Part shown: piece by piece, positions 33,578 through 44,152 of the stretch
Numbering within the stretch: position 1 is the stretch's first letter
Layout of the letters: every line of letters begins with the position of its first letter
NCBI GenBank assembly: GCA_009801085.1
Contig: VNWV01000006.1
Span: 1,736,001 to 1,800,000, forward strand
Length of the DNA stretch: 64,000 nt
Source of the DNA: Lasiodiplodia sp. COLG20
Taxonomy: Eukaryota > Ascomycota > Dothideomycetes > Botryosphaeriales > Botryosphaeriaceae
Direction of reading: 5' to 3'
The notes under the pieces: model-generated
Told to the model about the DNA's origin: nothing
Databases searched by the model: none
Seen by the model: only the letters and a program-made list of their open reading frames with translations
Program-made: the position numbers and the translations under genes

Positions 33578-34241
33578 TGTGAGGAGTGGTGTGAATCTGA
33601 GTTGATGCCGTGAGGTCAGCCCAGGCGCGGGGTCGCTTGCTTTTAGCTGCCGCCGCTAGTAGGCTGTACAAGACCCTGGTAACACATGTGTTACCAAGGT
33701 GTGGCTGATTGCGGCGTTCTCTCGCCACATAGTAACTTTCTCGAGTCGTATGTTGCGGCATGTGCGGCATGTGCGGCACGTAAGGGGACAAGGCAGAAAT
33801 AAGTGTAGCGGTGAGGGGAAGTTCGCGCTGACTCTCTGATCTTGGCAGGCAGACATGATCCTTCAAGGCATAAATGTTGTGGAGAATTGAAGATCTGTCT
33901 AGCGCAATTGCGCTGCAAGGAGAATGAAGCTACTGCACGATTGTGGGTCTGTAGAACGTGGTATAGTGCTGATATTTCATACACTCAGCTCTTTGACCAC
34001 TGGAGTATTGCCAAGTGAGCTGAACAACTGTAGGCACTGTGGGCCTACGATCACGTAAGATTTTGACACTTCACCGTACCTTCGCAATTATCAATGGTTG
34101 TGCGGTGTTGATTACCATCCCAAAAAGCTGATCCGTGTACGTTGCATATCCGGATTCAAAGGTGTTGGCTCCTCCAAGCGACGTGTCTTCCAAAACATAC
34201 TCCACGCGCTCTTTCAAAGACAGTTTTCCATGCAGTCCGTT
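33578..34241. other. Intergenic within the second HET/membrane pair
   Basis: It holds the 3' flank of HET copy 2 and the promoter of membrane copy 2. It contains short GTGCGGCAT-type direct repeats near 33755-33778. No gene is seen. Confidence 0.45.
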
Positions 34242-36704
34242 CTACCCAATACACCATTTCTGATCCCGGAGCAGAGACTCTCGCACTAGTGGATTTGAGG
34301 GGTTGACGACCCCACCAGCCGGAGGGTGGCTGTGTTCCGGAAGGCGATTTGCGTCGGCCAGCAATTCGTATCTGCAGAAGACAGCGTCACCTTCTCTCCT
34401 GACCACAGAAAGGACGACGCAAGAGAGCCTTGCTGCGCCATCTTCGAAGAAAGACGCTTCAACTCCGTCAGACGACTTATCGAACACGATCCCGACGTCA
34501 TGCAAGGCGGCCGGCTCCCAGACATGCCTATCCTTAGCAGTAACGTGAAAATACCGCACCTCCTCTTTTGGTTGACCGGAACTGTCAACTGTACGTCTGA
34601 CCGAGATCCAGAAGCCTTCGAAAGCACCTCCAGGCACCAAGCCCCCAAGATTCATGGTAAAACCGGGAAAGACTGTCAGCAGGCCCTCCTTCAGGATCTT
34701 CACAGGCGTTTCTAGAGTTCTGCCGTAAGGTTTGTCGTCTACGCTCATGCAGCGCTGCAGAGCCCAGCGCCAGCCACTCTCCTGATATCGTTCTCCGGAC
34801 AGGAATATGACCTCCTGAGCAAAATAAGAAAGCATCTTGTAGAAAGCCCTCATGCGCTCCGGAGCATTACCGTCGATGTCCAGAATCGGTTTGGGGTCCA
34901 GGTTGACAATGTTGGCAAACACAACGGGCCGATCCACATCTCTGCTCGTATCTCTGGCTGACACGTTGCTCCAGCTCATCGATACCAGCTCATGGGGCCT
35001 AAGTATGATCTCGTTGTCCTTGCCCATCGGGATGGCTTTATCGAGAAATTTGTGGAAGGTTGAGTAGGCGCTTGTCACTGTGCGAAACCATTGGAACCAG
35101 AGGGAGTATGCGTCGTGCGCCACCGGGGCTTGCAGCGCGTGAAACTTCCCGTGGTGATGCTTTAGCCACAGCTTGTCTGCCATGTCGGGGACATTGATGA
35201 TCTTGTCCTTGAACACGACATAGAGGCGCCTGCGCGCGGCGAGCCCTTCCTGAAGAGTCCACAGCCTCCGCATCCAGCCCGAGCAGGCCAGAATCCGCAT
35301 CATTACCTCCTCCTTCGGTAGATCGCTCACGGCAGTGCTCTCAAGCTCAGCATCAACGACCATCACTCGGTGCGCTTGAACAATGGGTCAGTGTTGCAAG
35401 AGCCATCCCATCCCCTGGTGTGCCCACTTACCTCTCTCATAGACCTTCTTCATCCCTCTGATCGCCATCTTCCTGGTCTCCTCGTGCAGCGGAACACACA
35501 ACGTGTCTACCCAAAACAACGTATCCTCTTCCGGATTCCGAGCCAGCTTCATAGCAGCATGCAGCAGATGCCTCCCACTGACATGCAGCGCACTGACAGG
35601 ATTATCCCACGCCCCCGGCACATTCGCATGCTCCCAAAGCAGCCGCGCCGCCTTCGCCTCGAGCCTCCGCAACTGGCACGCCGGCAGCGAATTGACCTTC
35701 GCGTTCCCCAGCCCGTCCGACCAGACATGCGACAGCGCGACGTAGTTCCTCCCCGGCCGATGCGCGACGACCTCCAGCACCGCCTCCTCCTCCTCCCCAC
35801 CACGAATACGCACAAGTGGGATATCCCCTCTCCTCAACACCGCCTTCACGTCCTCGACCGGCACGACGACGTGCGCGCACCGACACTCCGGCGGATAATG
35901 CTTCGTCACATACGTCCCCGCCTCGACCTGATTGACGCGGCACTTCGCCGCCGTGCACAGCGCGTGCGCATCCCCTCCTCCTCGCCCATCCAGCGTCCGC
36001 GGCCGCCTCAACTGCAGCGCATACGCCTGCGACAGCACCGAGCGCAGATTCGAGAAACACGCAATCTCGCTCGGACACCAGCCCTTCTCGCTCCTCAGGC
36101 GCTCGTCCGCCCACGCGTCTCGACACGCCGACTGCGGCAGCAGCACGGCACGGAACTTGAGCCCCAGCGTGTCTTTGACGAGCAGGAACAGCGTCGCATG
36201 CAGCACGCGAATGGCGAACTGCATTTCCGGTCGGAGCAGGCTGCGCACGTCGGGGTTGTTGAGTAAAGACCCGAGCTGGTTCTCGACGGATTCCCAGGCG
36301 GGTTTGGTGCAGGCGCCGAAGATGATGGGGTCGCCGCTGGCATTTTTCTTGCCGGATGATTTGAGGGCGACGTCGACGTAGCGGTGGAGCAGCGCGGTGG
36401 AGATGTACCGCTTGCCGTTGGTTTCGAGGCGGAGGAAGTCGTTGTGCTGGATGCTGGGGCCGAAGACGGCGTGGAGGACGCCGAAGTACAGCCAGCATTC
36501 GAGACGGGGGTTGTGGCTTTCCGGGATGAAGAGGGTGGACGGTTTGTTTGTGCCGCCACTGCTGCTGGAGTACTCTGCTGGCCTCCTCCAGCCTTGCCGG
36601 GAAGGGTAGTCGAGCCATGGGCCGCCGTCGTAGACTGGGCCGTTGTACTCGATTTTGAGCGGATCTGGAGGTGGCCGCGATGTACCGAAAAGGTGGTCAG
36701 CCAT
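34242..36704 (-). CDS. HET-domain (heterokaryon incompatibility) protein, copy 2
   Basis: Exons 36704-35432 and 35374-34242 (57-nt intron, GTAAGT to TTCAAG, phase 1) give 801 aa. The start at 36704 (MADHLFGTSRPPPDP) is chosen over an in-frame ATG at 36869 because it aligns with the start of HET copy 1. The order of elements matches copy 1: YPSRQGW near the N-terminus; a Cys/His cluster around residues 248-278 (ALCTAAKCRVNQ, then HYPPECRCAHVV); the HET domain from about residue 320 (YVALSHVWSDGLGN, LFWVDTLCVPL, VMVVDAEL, SGWMRRLWTLQEG); a long C-terminal region with VDRPVVFANIVNLD; and the terminal DQKWCIG. Domain family is certain. Incompatibility function is inferred from the family. It is paired with the membrane protein at 32058-33577. 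Confidence 0.9.
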
Positions 36705-37189
36705 TTTTAAGCTATTGGTAAGTCTAGTAGTAGAAGAATGCAGCTGGGGGTTGAGAGCGGTATCGTGCAAGAAGCTAAGGTGAGAGCTACTTTGGCCCCC
36801 ATATTGGGTATTTTCGCTAGAGCTCTCTATACCAATTACATTCCTGTAAGTTCGGTAGTCATGCTTCATTTCGTTCTGGTGGCCGGGGGTCTATTCCAAC
36901 AGTAACACATGTATAGTAGTTTCCCCACTAGCGCGAGTTGTTCGGATGGAGAGAGCGGCCAGGTCATTATGGTGATGGATCGATATCACGAAAGTAGTGG
37001 CCACTTTCAACCTATTAGCACAACAACAATCTCTGAACTTGAGCCTCACCGAACAATATCGAGAGCAACCCAGGCGCATTTTATCGAGTCACATGTGTGC
37101 TTGACCGTCTTTAGCTTCAATTTTCTTGCATTTCACCCGCCGTGTCGATCTTATTGTTTGCGTTGAGTTGCAGTATTTATGAATCTCAC
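36705..37189. other. Intergenic upstream of HET copy 2
   Basis: This is the promoter side of HET copy 2. It is AT-richer than the gene and shows no other feature. It leads into the tandem RNA-like repeats. Confidence 0.5.
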
Positions 37190-37204
37190 CAGCAAGCTCG
37201 ATCT

Positions 37205-37354
37205 TCCACCTAAGGGCCCTCGGGCCTATGGTACGGAGTGCTTTGCACTCCACCACCCTACCTCCGCCCCAGGTAGGGGGGAAAATTCCCGAAAGGGGTT
37301 TTGCAGAGTACATCCCGCCTGCCCCCAACACCCAGGCGGGTGTCTCGATTTTTT
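37205..37354 (+). ncRNA. Candidate structured RNA, copy 1
   Basis: Five hairpins follow in order. H1 is 37213-37227. H2 is GGAGTGC-TTT-GCACTCC at 37235-37251. H3 is CCCTACCT / AGGTAGGG at 37256-37263 and 37271-37278. H4 is an AAAATTCCC stem with a GAAA tetraloop at 37282-37302. H5 is CCCGCCTG / CAGGCGGG at 37314-37321 and 37333-37340. A TTTTTT run at 37349-37354 follows and could be a Pol III stop. The partner copy keeps all five hairpins with altered bases. No A or B box is evident. RNA class and strand use are inferred. Confidence 0.6.
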
Positions 37355-37611
37355 GTCATTTTCTTTTTAAACCCATCGACAATTGGCTGGACCTGTGCTC
37401 CCGTCAATATTTTTTTTTTTGGTTCCTTTTCTTACTTTTTCGGAGGATTGGAACTGGAACCCCAGTGGAGAGACCAAGCTGGTCCATTCAAACTTACCCA
37501 AACTCCAACTCTTATTATTGGTGGCATATCCACGTACCATTTTCTCAGAGAACCGACTTCTTGGGTATGAAATTTAGCGCTCATTGATAAAGACTATTAG
37601 CGAGCGTCATC

Positions 37612-37761
37612 TTTCACCTAAGGGCCTTCGGGTCTATGGTGCGGGGTAGTTGCGCCCCACCACCCTACTACCTTCGCTCTGTAGGGGGGAAAATACCCGA
37701 AAGGGAATTTTGCAGAGCGATATCCCGGGTGGTGATGCACCTGGGATAGTCTCGATTTTTT
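37612..37761 (+). ncRNA. Candidate structured RNA, copy 2
   Basis: The same five hairpins recur. H1 is AGGGCC-TTCG-GGTCT at 37621-37635, closed by a UUCG loop. H2 is GGGG / CCCC at 37643-37646 and 37655-37658. H3 is CCCTAC / GTAGGG at 37663-37668 and 37681-37686. H4 has the GAAA loop again at 37690-37711. H5 is an 11-bp stem TATCCCGGGTG / CACCTGGGATA at 37721-37731 and 37738-37748. TTTTTT lies at 37756-37761. H5 differs from copy 1 at several positions on both arms yet still pairs, which is the strongest sign of selection on structure. Confidence 0.6.
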
Positions 37762-37952
37762 GCTATTTTAGCTTGAGACTTGATGATTAGGTTTCTGTCG
37801 ATGTCGTATATTTTCTTTTTTTTTTTTTGCCCTTTTCTTACTTTTCAGAGTTGGACTCCCAGTCGAGAGATCTGATTGGTCCGTTCAAACTTGCCTACAG
37901 TCAGTTCTTACTGTTGGTGGCATATCCACATACTATTTTCTGATCTCTCTCC

Positions 37953-38731
37953 TTCTGATGCCGCGCGGCAGGCCGCGTAAGCACATTTCATAATGCCAAG
38001 CTGATATCTGAGGCAGATGCGCCTTCCCCTTTCGCTCACCCGGAGACGACGGTTCAAGGAAAACATTGGCTGAACCTCGGAAGAGGCGTCAAACTAGACA
38101 TCCATTCATCGACCACGCACATGCATGCACGCATAAAGAACATGAACCCAGTCGAACAAACAATAATACACGGACGCGCAACCAATCCTGCCATCCGTTC
38201 CCATCCACTGCATCCCCCCAGACCTCGTATTCCCACCGGGCCAATGCACAGTATCAGCAAAGAGACCGCGAACAATCAGGGTGGAAAGTGAACGCCATAG
38301 AACTCCTTGCTGTCCAACCCCCATGGCTGGAGAACAAGAAGGGATGATACCCTTCTCCGGTCGTGTTTCGTTTCCGTTTCCATACTCCTTATATTTCGGC
38401 CTCTGTAAACAAAACTCCCTTATTCACCTCGTTGAGTAGTCCATCAGCTGAGGCACTCGAATAAACAAAAAAAGAAAAAGAAGAGTAGTAAGACAACACG
38501 CTTGGTCAACCAACAGCTTTTTACGCACGCACGCCGGCCATTCGAATAATGGGAATGTATTCTTAGCCTCGGTCCTTCAGTGTTCCAAGAGAGGAGAATA
38601 GAAGAAGAGAAGGGAGAAATGGAAAACACGGGTATCTCAAGAATACGCGTTTTTCCGGTCAGGGTATTGTGCTGTGTCCAAAATCAATAGAAGGTAAGGG
38701 AAGCGGAAAATCTCGTTTCGTCTTTCCTTTA
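37953..38731. other. Intergenic, no gene seen
   Basis: It is the 3' flank of the minus-strand phosphoesterase gene. Short overlapping frames only. Confidence 0.5.
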
Positions 38732-40474
38732 TCATGCGCTTGCATAGACCTGGCCGCCCTCGACGATGATTTGTTCGTCCAGTTTCGCTTCGGTGTCGCC
38801 ATATTCTACCCTCTTCCACGTGGTGATGCGTGCTTTGTTCATGTCGACGTCGAATACGCGGACTCTCCGGTGGTAGCCATCGTAGCCGCCGTAGCCGCCG
38901 AACCCACTACCACCGGCGTAGCACATCCATAGCTTAGGGTCGTCATCGACCTTGCCAAGGGCGCAATAATCGTTGACGTGGTCGTGTCCACATGAAACCG
39001 CTAGCACGTGGTTCTCAACAAGGGCGTCGTAGAAATGGCTGTTGAACCCTGGGGCAGTGACCCCCTCCTTCCAGGTCCCCACAATACTGTTCTCCTTGAG
39101 AGCATATTCAGGGAGCGGGATATGGATGAATGCCATGTCCAGGTGAATGTGGGTATAGTGCTTATGCGCATCCTTGAGGGAATGAGCTGTGTCCTTGAAC
39201 CAGGTTATCTGGTTCGGCTTGAGCCAGTCGTAGCCGCGAAATTTGGCTTCGTCGGGGGAATATGCGTGCGTGTCGAGGAAGTACAACGTCATTGCGGAGT
39301 GCTGCGAATTGCCCGGTGCCATAACTTCGACATAGTAATTCCCCACACCTTCAATGGTATTCGGTCCGGGTTCAGATAGCGAGTATGGGAGGGTCGTGAG
39401 GAGGGACATCTGCGCAGCGCGCGAGAGGGAACCCTCGTCATCGTGATTGCCAAAGATGGCAGCGTATGGAATCTTGCGCTTGATAAACAATTCTGAGAAT
39501 TTGAAAATAGCCTGTACTCGGGGTTAGCATTGCTGATCTTTAGTATAACGTCAAGAGAAACTTACGGATTGAGCGTCCGGCGCGGTGTCTCCATTAACTT
39601 GGTCACCAGACAGGACAACCAGATCAGGCTTCTCCTGGTCCAGAATCTTCCCAACGAACTCCAAGGTCCGGCTGTCAGCATCGCATTGGCCTCCGTTGTG
39701 GTCCTTCGGCTCCGGATCCCTGCAGGCGCCCAGGCCGGTGCTCAGGTGGAGATCCGAGACTTGCAAGATCTTGAACTTGCCGTCCTTCTTGATCCTGGGT
39801 ATGGGCTTGTCGGTCTTGTGAGGCACGCCGCGGCGGACGCTGATGCGCGCCTCCTGTGCCTCACCCGACGTGTCCAGCAGCAGGGGAGTGTCGCGGACCT
39901 CCCAGCCGGGGCGGGGCTCGACGGCATCGGCGCCGAATAGAATGTCGATAGCGGTGATGACCTTGTCCGAGTCGGAGTCGTGGCGCTTGCTCGAGCGCAG
40001 CAGCCAGATGCCGGCGGGACGCGACTCCCACTTGGCCGTCTCCTGGCCCTTCTCGCCCATTGAAGGGTCGAGGCGGCCGACGCGCACGTCAAGCACGACA
40101 CGATCGTCCTGGTTCAGCTCCTCCTCGCGCTTGCGCTTAACGTGCACGTACGCCTTATTGAACCATCCGGAGCCGAGGTACAGATCCTTCTCGATACGGT
40201 GCCATTTGTCGGGATCGAGCTTGCAGCTGGATAGTGGATTGAGCGAGGAACAGGTTTGGACGTGTATGTCGGTGATAATCAGGCCCGGGTGGTGGACGGG
40301 CAGGTGGTTGTGGATGCTCTGGGGCAGCACGCGGAAATGGTTGTCGAAGAAGACGAGGATCAGCACGATGGTGGTAAAGAGCAACCCCAGCTGGATGCCG
40401 GTGCGGACCTGTGACGATTTAGCTTTGGGATTTGATTAGCGGACGGGTGGGAGAGGTACTATTCTGCGGGTCAT
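38732..40474 (-). CDS. DCR2: Dcr2-like calcineurin-type phosphoesterase, membrane-anchored
   Basis: Exons 40474-40460, 40408-39566 and 39511-38732 give 545 aa. The first exon is only MTRRI, spliced through a GTACCT donor to VRTGIQLG; a transmembrane anchor follows (LLFTTIVLILVFF). The metallophosphatase blocks are in the second half: KILQVSDLHLS, VVLSGDQVNGD, AAIFGNHDDEG, IHLDMAFIHIPLPEY, and the final AVSCGHDHVNDYC. The metal-ligand pattern D-x-H, GD, GNHD, H, GHxH is complete. Yeast Dcr2 is a phosphatase of this type implicated in cell-cycle start and in damping the unfolded protein response through Ire1; that role here is by family. The last 60 residues contain a Gly/Tyr-rich turn (GGSGFGGYGGYDGYH). 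Confidence 0.93.
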
Positions 40475-40874
40475 CCTGGCTACGGGTCTCGTGAGCTCCC
40501 TGAGGCGGCGAAGCTGTAACGGGGGAAGAGTGCTATGGGGGCGAGGGGGCGAGAGTGGTGTTTCAGCAGACGGCTCGATGGGCGATGTGCTCCGGGCAAG
40601 CCATCCTCCCGCACAGCTGCTCAAGGAGTGGTGTGCCTGGGCAAAGGGCTAGAAGCGCAGCGTGGAGAGTCAGAGCTCACGGTCTGGTCCTATGAATCGT
40701 GGCCGTTCAGCACTCGCGCCAGTTTAGCCCGCGATCCCTGCCGCGGCCCGCCGCCAAAGTCGATGCCGCCTGCCAGGCGCAAAACGGGCCCGCGACCGAC
40801 GCGACTTCACGCTCGCGCCCGCTACCCCAGATTCTCGCCCGCAGATCTCTGGAAAACACCGCACACTGCCCTCA
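40475..40874. promoter_or_regulatory. Divergent promoter, phosphoesterase / tRNA methyltransferase
   Basis: Starts at 40474 (-) and 40875 (+) face away from each other across 400 bp of GC-rich DNA. No motif is named. Confidence 0.45.
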
Positions 40875-42329
40875 ATGCACCCGCTGGCCCGCCTGCACCA
40901 GGCGCTGCTCGCCCCCGCAGTCCGCCGCCAGTGCCGTCGATCGCTGGCCACGCACGCCCGCTCCAAGGTCTTCGCCGGTAAGCTTCGCCCGCCCTGCGTT
41001 TGCCGTCCCGCGCTGATCCGCCCCGCTAGAGGGCGATATCGTCCTGCTGCGGAACAGAAACCGCCCCGACCATGCCGGCGTCCTGACCAAGCCACTGCAG
41101 CCCGGCGTCGTTATCGGCACCCACCATGGCAACATCCCTCACGACGACATCATCGGCAAGAGCGTCCGCGACACGATCCTGACGAGGGTCCGTGACCCGG
41201 CCCAGTCCAGGCGGCAGACCGAATACCGCATCCAAGAGCCAACACTGGACGAGTACGTGCGCATGTCTCCGCGGATCGTCACTCCTGTTCGTTCACTACT
41301 GCGCAGTTGCATTGTCGGGAACGTGCTAATGCTGCTATTTTCTAGATCTACCCCAACGATGCGTCATTCATTGTGAATCTATTCGACATCCATGTGAGCC
41401 CCGCTCTGCCCAGCGCTGTCCTTTCACCGCCATTGGAGATTTTGGAGGCCGGGACCGGACATGGCGGTCTCACGTTACACCTTGCCCGCGCCATCCACGG
41501 CGCCAACCCGCCGCTGCCCGAGTCTCTTCGGGTGGAACATGCCCCTCCCACAGACGCCGATCACTCTGCCGAGGAAGTGACGTATGAGTCGACGACCATC
41601 GACCACATCGCCGAACATACGCTTGAGTCTTGGAAGAAGAAGAGAAGGGCAGTCATTCACACCCTGGATATCAAGGCACGACACTCGAAGCACGCGCGGA
41701 AGATCGTCGAACGGTTCCGCCGGGGCATGTATGCCAATGACATCGACTTCCATGTCGACGATGTCTCATCTTGGATCAAGGCACGCTTCTCAGCGCAGAC
41801 CAAAGGAGATGCTAACAAGCAGCCCGAGCCATTTTTGTCCTACGTTTTTCTGGATCTCCCCTCAGCAGAGGACCATTTGGAGATTGTATCACAGGCCCTT
41901 CACTTGGACGGCGCTCTGGCAGTTTTCAACCCAAGTATCACGCAAATTGCAGACTCGGTGAAGAAAATTAAGGAGCTGCAGCTACCATTTGCACTCGACA
42001 GGGTTGTTGAGCTGAAGGGATATGATACTGTTCGGGAGTGGGATGTTAAAGCCGTGCAGACCAAGGCGGCGAGGCAAGCAGCCCAAAACAATGTGGAAGA
42101 TAAGGAAGTGGATGCCGAGGAGGCAACTGCCGAGAATGCTGAAAAGGAAACCACTTTGGCCGAGCAGGCGGTAGAGGAAGCGCATGACTTGGAAAGAATT
42201 GAAGCCGAACAGGCCGAACAGCTTCAGAAAGGTAAAGATGATGATTGGAAGTTGGTCTGCCGCCCCAAGACCGGCTTGACAGTGGGCGTTGGTGGATTTG
42301 TTGGCCTTTGGCGTCGTGTCAAGACTTAA
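40875..42329 (+). CDS. tRNA (adenine-58-N1)-methyltransferase, mitochondrial TRM61/TRMT61B type
   Basis: Exons 40875-40977, 41030-41286 and 41346-42329 give 447 aa. The N-terminus MHPLARLHQALLAPAVRRQ, then SLATHARSKVF, is Arg-rich and acid-free, as in a mitochondrial presequence. EGDIVLLRNRN begins the Trm61 N-terminal beta domain. RIVTP|IYPNDASFIVNLFDI, created by intron 2, is the family hallmark before the SAM-binding loop ILEAGTGHGGLTLHLARA. YVFLDLPSAEDHL is the catalytic Asp-containing motif IV region. Near the C-terminus an acidic, Ala/Glu-rich stretch of about 65 residues (from AARQAAQNN to EQAEQLQKG) interrupts the fold and may be coiled coil. It would make m1A58 in mitochondrial tRNA. 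Intron 2 uses a weak donor, GTTCGT. Confidence 0.9.
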
Positions 42330-42602
42330 AAGTGTATTCTCATGTAAGTTACGTCTGTGCAAAAAAAAAAAAAAAAAAATAGATGTATGTATGAGTAGTA
42401 GAGCTCTTGAATATAAAATAGCAAATTCCACACTCGTCTTTTGGTGGTTTGCATGCAGCACTCTGGAAAGCTCCGATATCTCCGGCGCCGTTCCGGCAAA
42501 CGTCAGATCAGATCTCAGGTCAGCCCCACCATTCCAGTCACCGTGTCGGCCTCAGCCTCAATCTTTAACTTTCTCTCCTCCTTACTCTCATACGATCCCA
42601 AG
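42330..42602. other. Short intergenic with A19 tract
   Basis: It includes a run of 19 A at 42361-42379, probably at or near the methyltransferase 3' end, and then the leader of the HAD phosphatase gene. Confidence 0.5.
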
Positions 42603-43855
42603 ATGGCTGAGCCAAAGCACTTGACCGGCGACAAAGCCGCCATCGAGGAGTTCCTCAGCAAGTTCGACGTGAGTCCGACATCGCACGTTGGTTCGCAGCG
42701 TTGCGTTACAAAGACTAACATGTTCCCAGACTTTCTTGTTCGACTGCGATGGTATGCTTCCGCCTCATTCCGCACTCGCGCCTCCCCTCGCGCATATTTG
42801 CAGGAGCCCGCCGACCGTATCCCCTCTCGATCCGAGCCGGCGCATAAGGAATAAAGTGCGGATATTTAGCTGATCGTACATGAAGGATAGGCGTGCTATG
42901 GTCTGGCGATCACCTCTACGACCATGTCCCGGAGACGTTGGAAATGCTGAGGAGCAAGGGTAAGTCTAGATCTATGGTCGCGTTAGGTGGGGAATCCAGA
43001 GGCTCATTCACGTTCCAGGCAAGCAGCTTGTCTTCGTCACCAACAACAGCACCAAGAGCCGCGCAGACTACAAGCAGAAGTTCGACAAGCTCGGCATTCC
43101 AGCTAAAGTGGTACGGTCGCCTATATCTGGACTGCAGTAAAGCGCACGAAAAAGCGGCATGCTTACACTCTACCGCTTGATTTTAGGAGGAAGTCTTCGG
43201 CTCAGCCTACAGTGCCGCGGTGTACATCTCGCGCATCCTCAAGCTACCCGCGGGCAAGAACAAGGTCTTCGTTCTGGGCGAGTCTGGCATTGAACAGGAG
43301 CTGCGGGCCGAGGGCGTACCCTTCATCGGCGGCACCGACCCGCACCTGCGCCGCAACGTCGACCAGGCCGACTTCGAGGCGATCGCGAACGGCTCCGCGC
43401 TCGACCCGGAGGTCGGCGTGGTGCTGGCGGGCCTGGACTTCCACGTCAACTACCTGAAGTACTCGCTCGCGTTTGCGTACTTGAGGAACGGCGCCAAGTT
43501 CCTGGCCACCAACATCGACTCGACGCTGCCGAACGCGAAGACGCTGTTCCCCGGCGCTGGCTCGGTCAGCGCGCCGCTGGTTACCGCGACCGGCACGCAA
43601 CCGCTGTCGCTAGGCAAGCCCAGCCAGGCTATGTTGGACGCTGTTGTGGGCAAGTTCCACTTCGATCGCAGCAGAACGTGCATGGTTGGCGATCGCCTGA
43701 ACACTGACATCCAGTTCGGTATCGAGGGAAAGCTGGGCGGTACGCTTGCCGTGCTGACTGGCGTCAGCAAGAAGGAGGATTTCCTGGGCGAAGGCGATGG
43801 AACGGGCGTGAAGCCAGCATACTACGCGGATGCTCTTGGCGACCTGTTGGTGTAA
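42603..43855 (+). CDS. PHO13: HAD-family 4-nitrophenylphosphatase / phosphoglycolate phosphatase (Pho13 type)
   Basis: Exons 42603-42668, 42730-42751, 42891-42959, 43019-43110 and 43187-43855 give 305 aa. HAD motif I is TFLFDCDG|VLWSGD with the nucleophile Asp27 and Asp29; its coding sequence is almost a complete 22-nt micro-exon (exon 2). Motif II is LVFVTNNSTKSR. The C2-type cap contains VFVLGESGIEQEL and VVLAGLDFHVNY. Motifs III and IV lie at GKPSQAMLD and CMVGDRLNTDIQFG. These are hallmarks of Pho13/PGP, which removes toxic glycolytic side products such as 2-phosphoglycolate and 4-phosphoerythronate. The four introns are crowded into the first 90 codons; the rest is one exon. It is cytosolic, with no targeting signal. 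Confidence 0.95.
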
Positions 43856-44152
43856 ATCGAAGGATGCTATCCAGTAGATGCTAGAAGATAGAGGTAGATG
43901 AAATTAGACAGTGCATGGAATGCAAATTGATGCCTGGGGCATCATCTTCGGCATTATTGGCCCCAGCTAGCGCGATGCGGCACCCTTGTCGAGACGCGAA
44001 CGCGCCTCGCGTCTCCCAGCGCGCGCCGCCCGCAACATTCTAGCATCGCGTGCCGCAACTCCACTACGTCCCACTCTCCACCACTACAAACATACATAAC
44101 CCCCTGCTCTTCGCCATTTGTATGCTATTGCTCGTTCTAGCATTCTAGCAAG
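43856..44152. other. Intergenic between Pho13 and primase genes
   Basis: It is about 300 bp and holds the 3' UTR and the next promoter. C/T-rich sequence lies near 44050-44110. Confidence 0.5.

Larger units (their letters stand above)
37190..37952 (+). repeat. Two tandem divergent copies of a ~407-nt unit
   Basis: Copy 1 runs about 37190-37550 and copy 2 about 37598-37952. Matching landmarks are offset by 407-408 nt: CACCTAAGGGCC, CCCGAAAGGG, GTCTCGATTTTTT, CCTTTTCTTACTTTT, and TTGGTGGCATATCCAC. Divergence is substantial, so this is an old duplication. Each copy contains the RNA-like core annotated separately. Confidence 0.85.
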
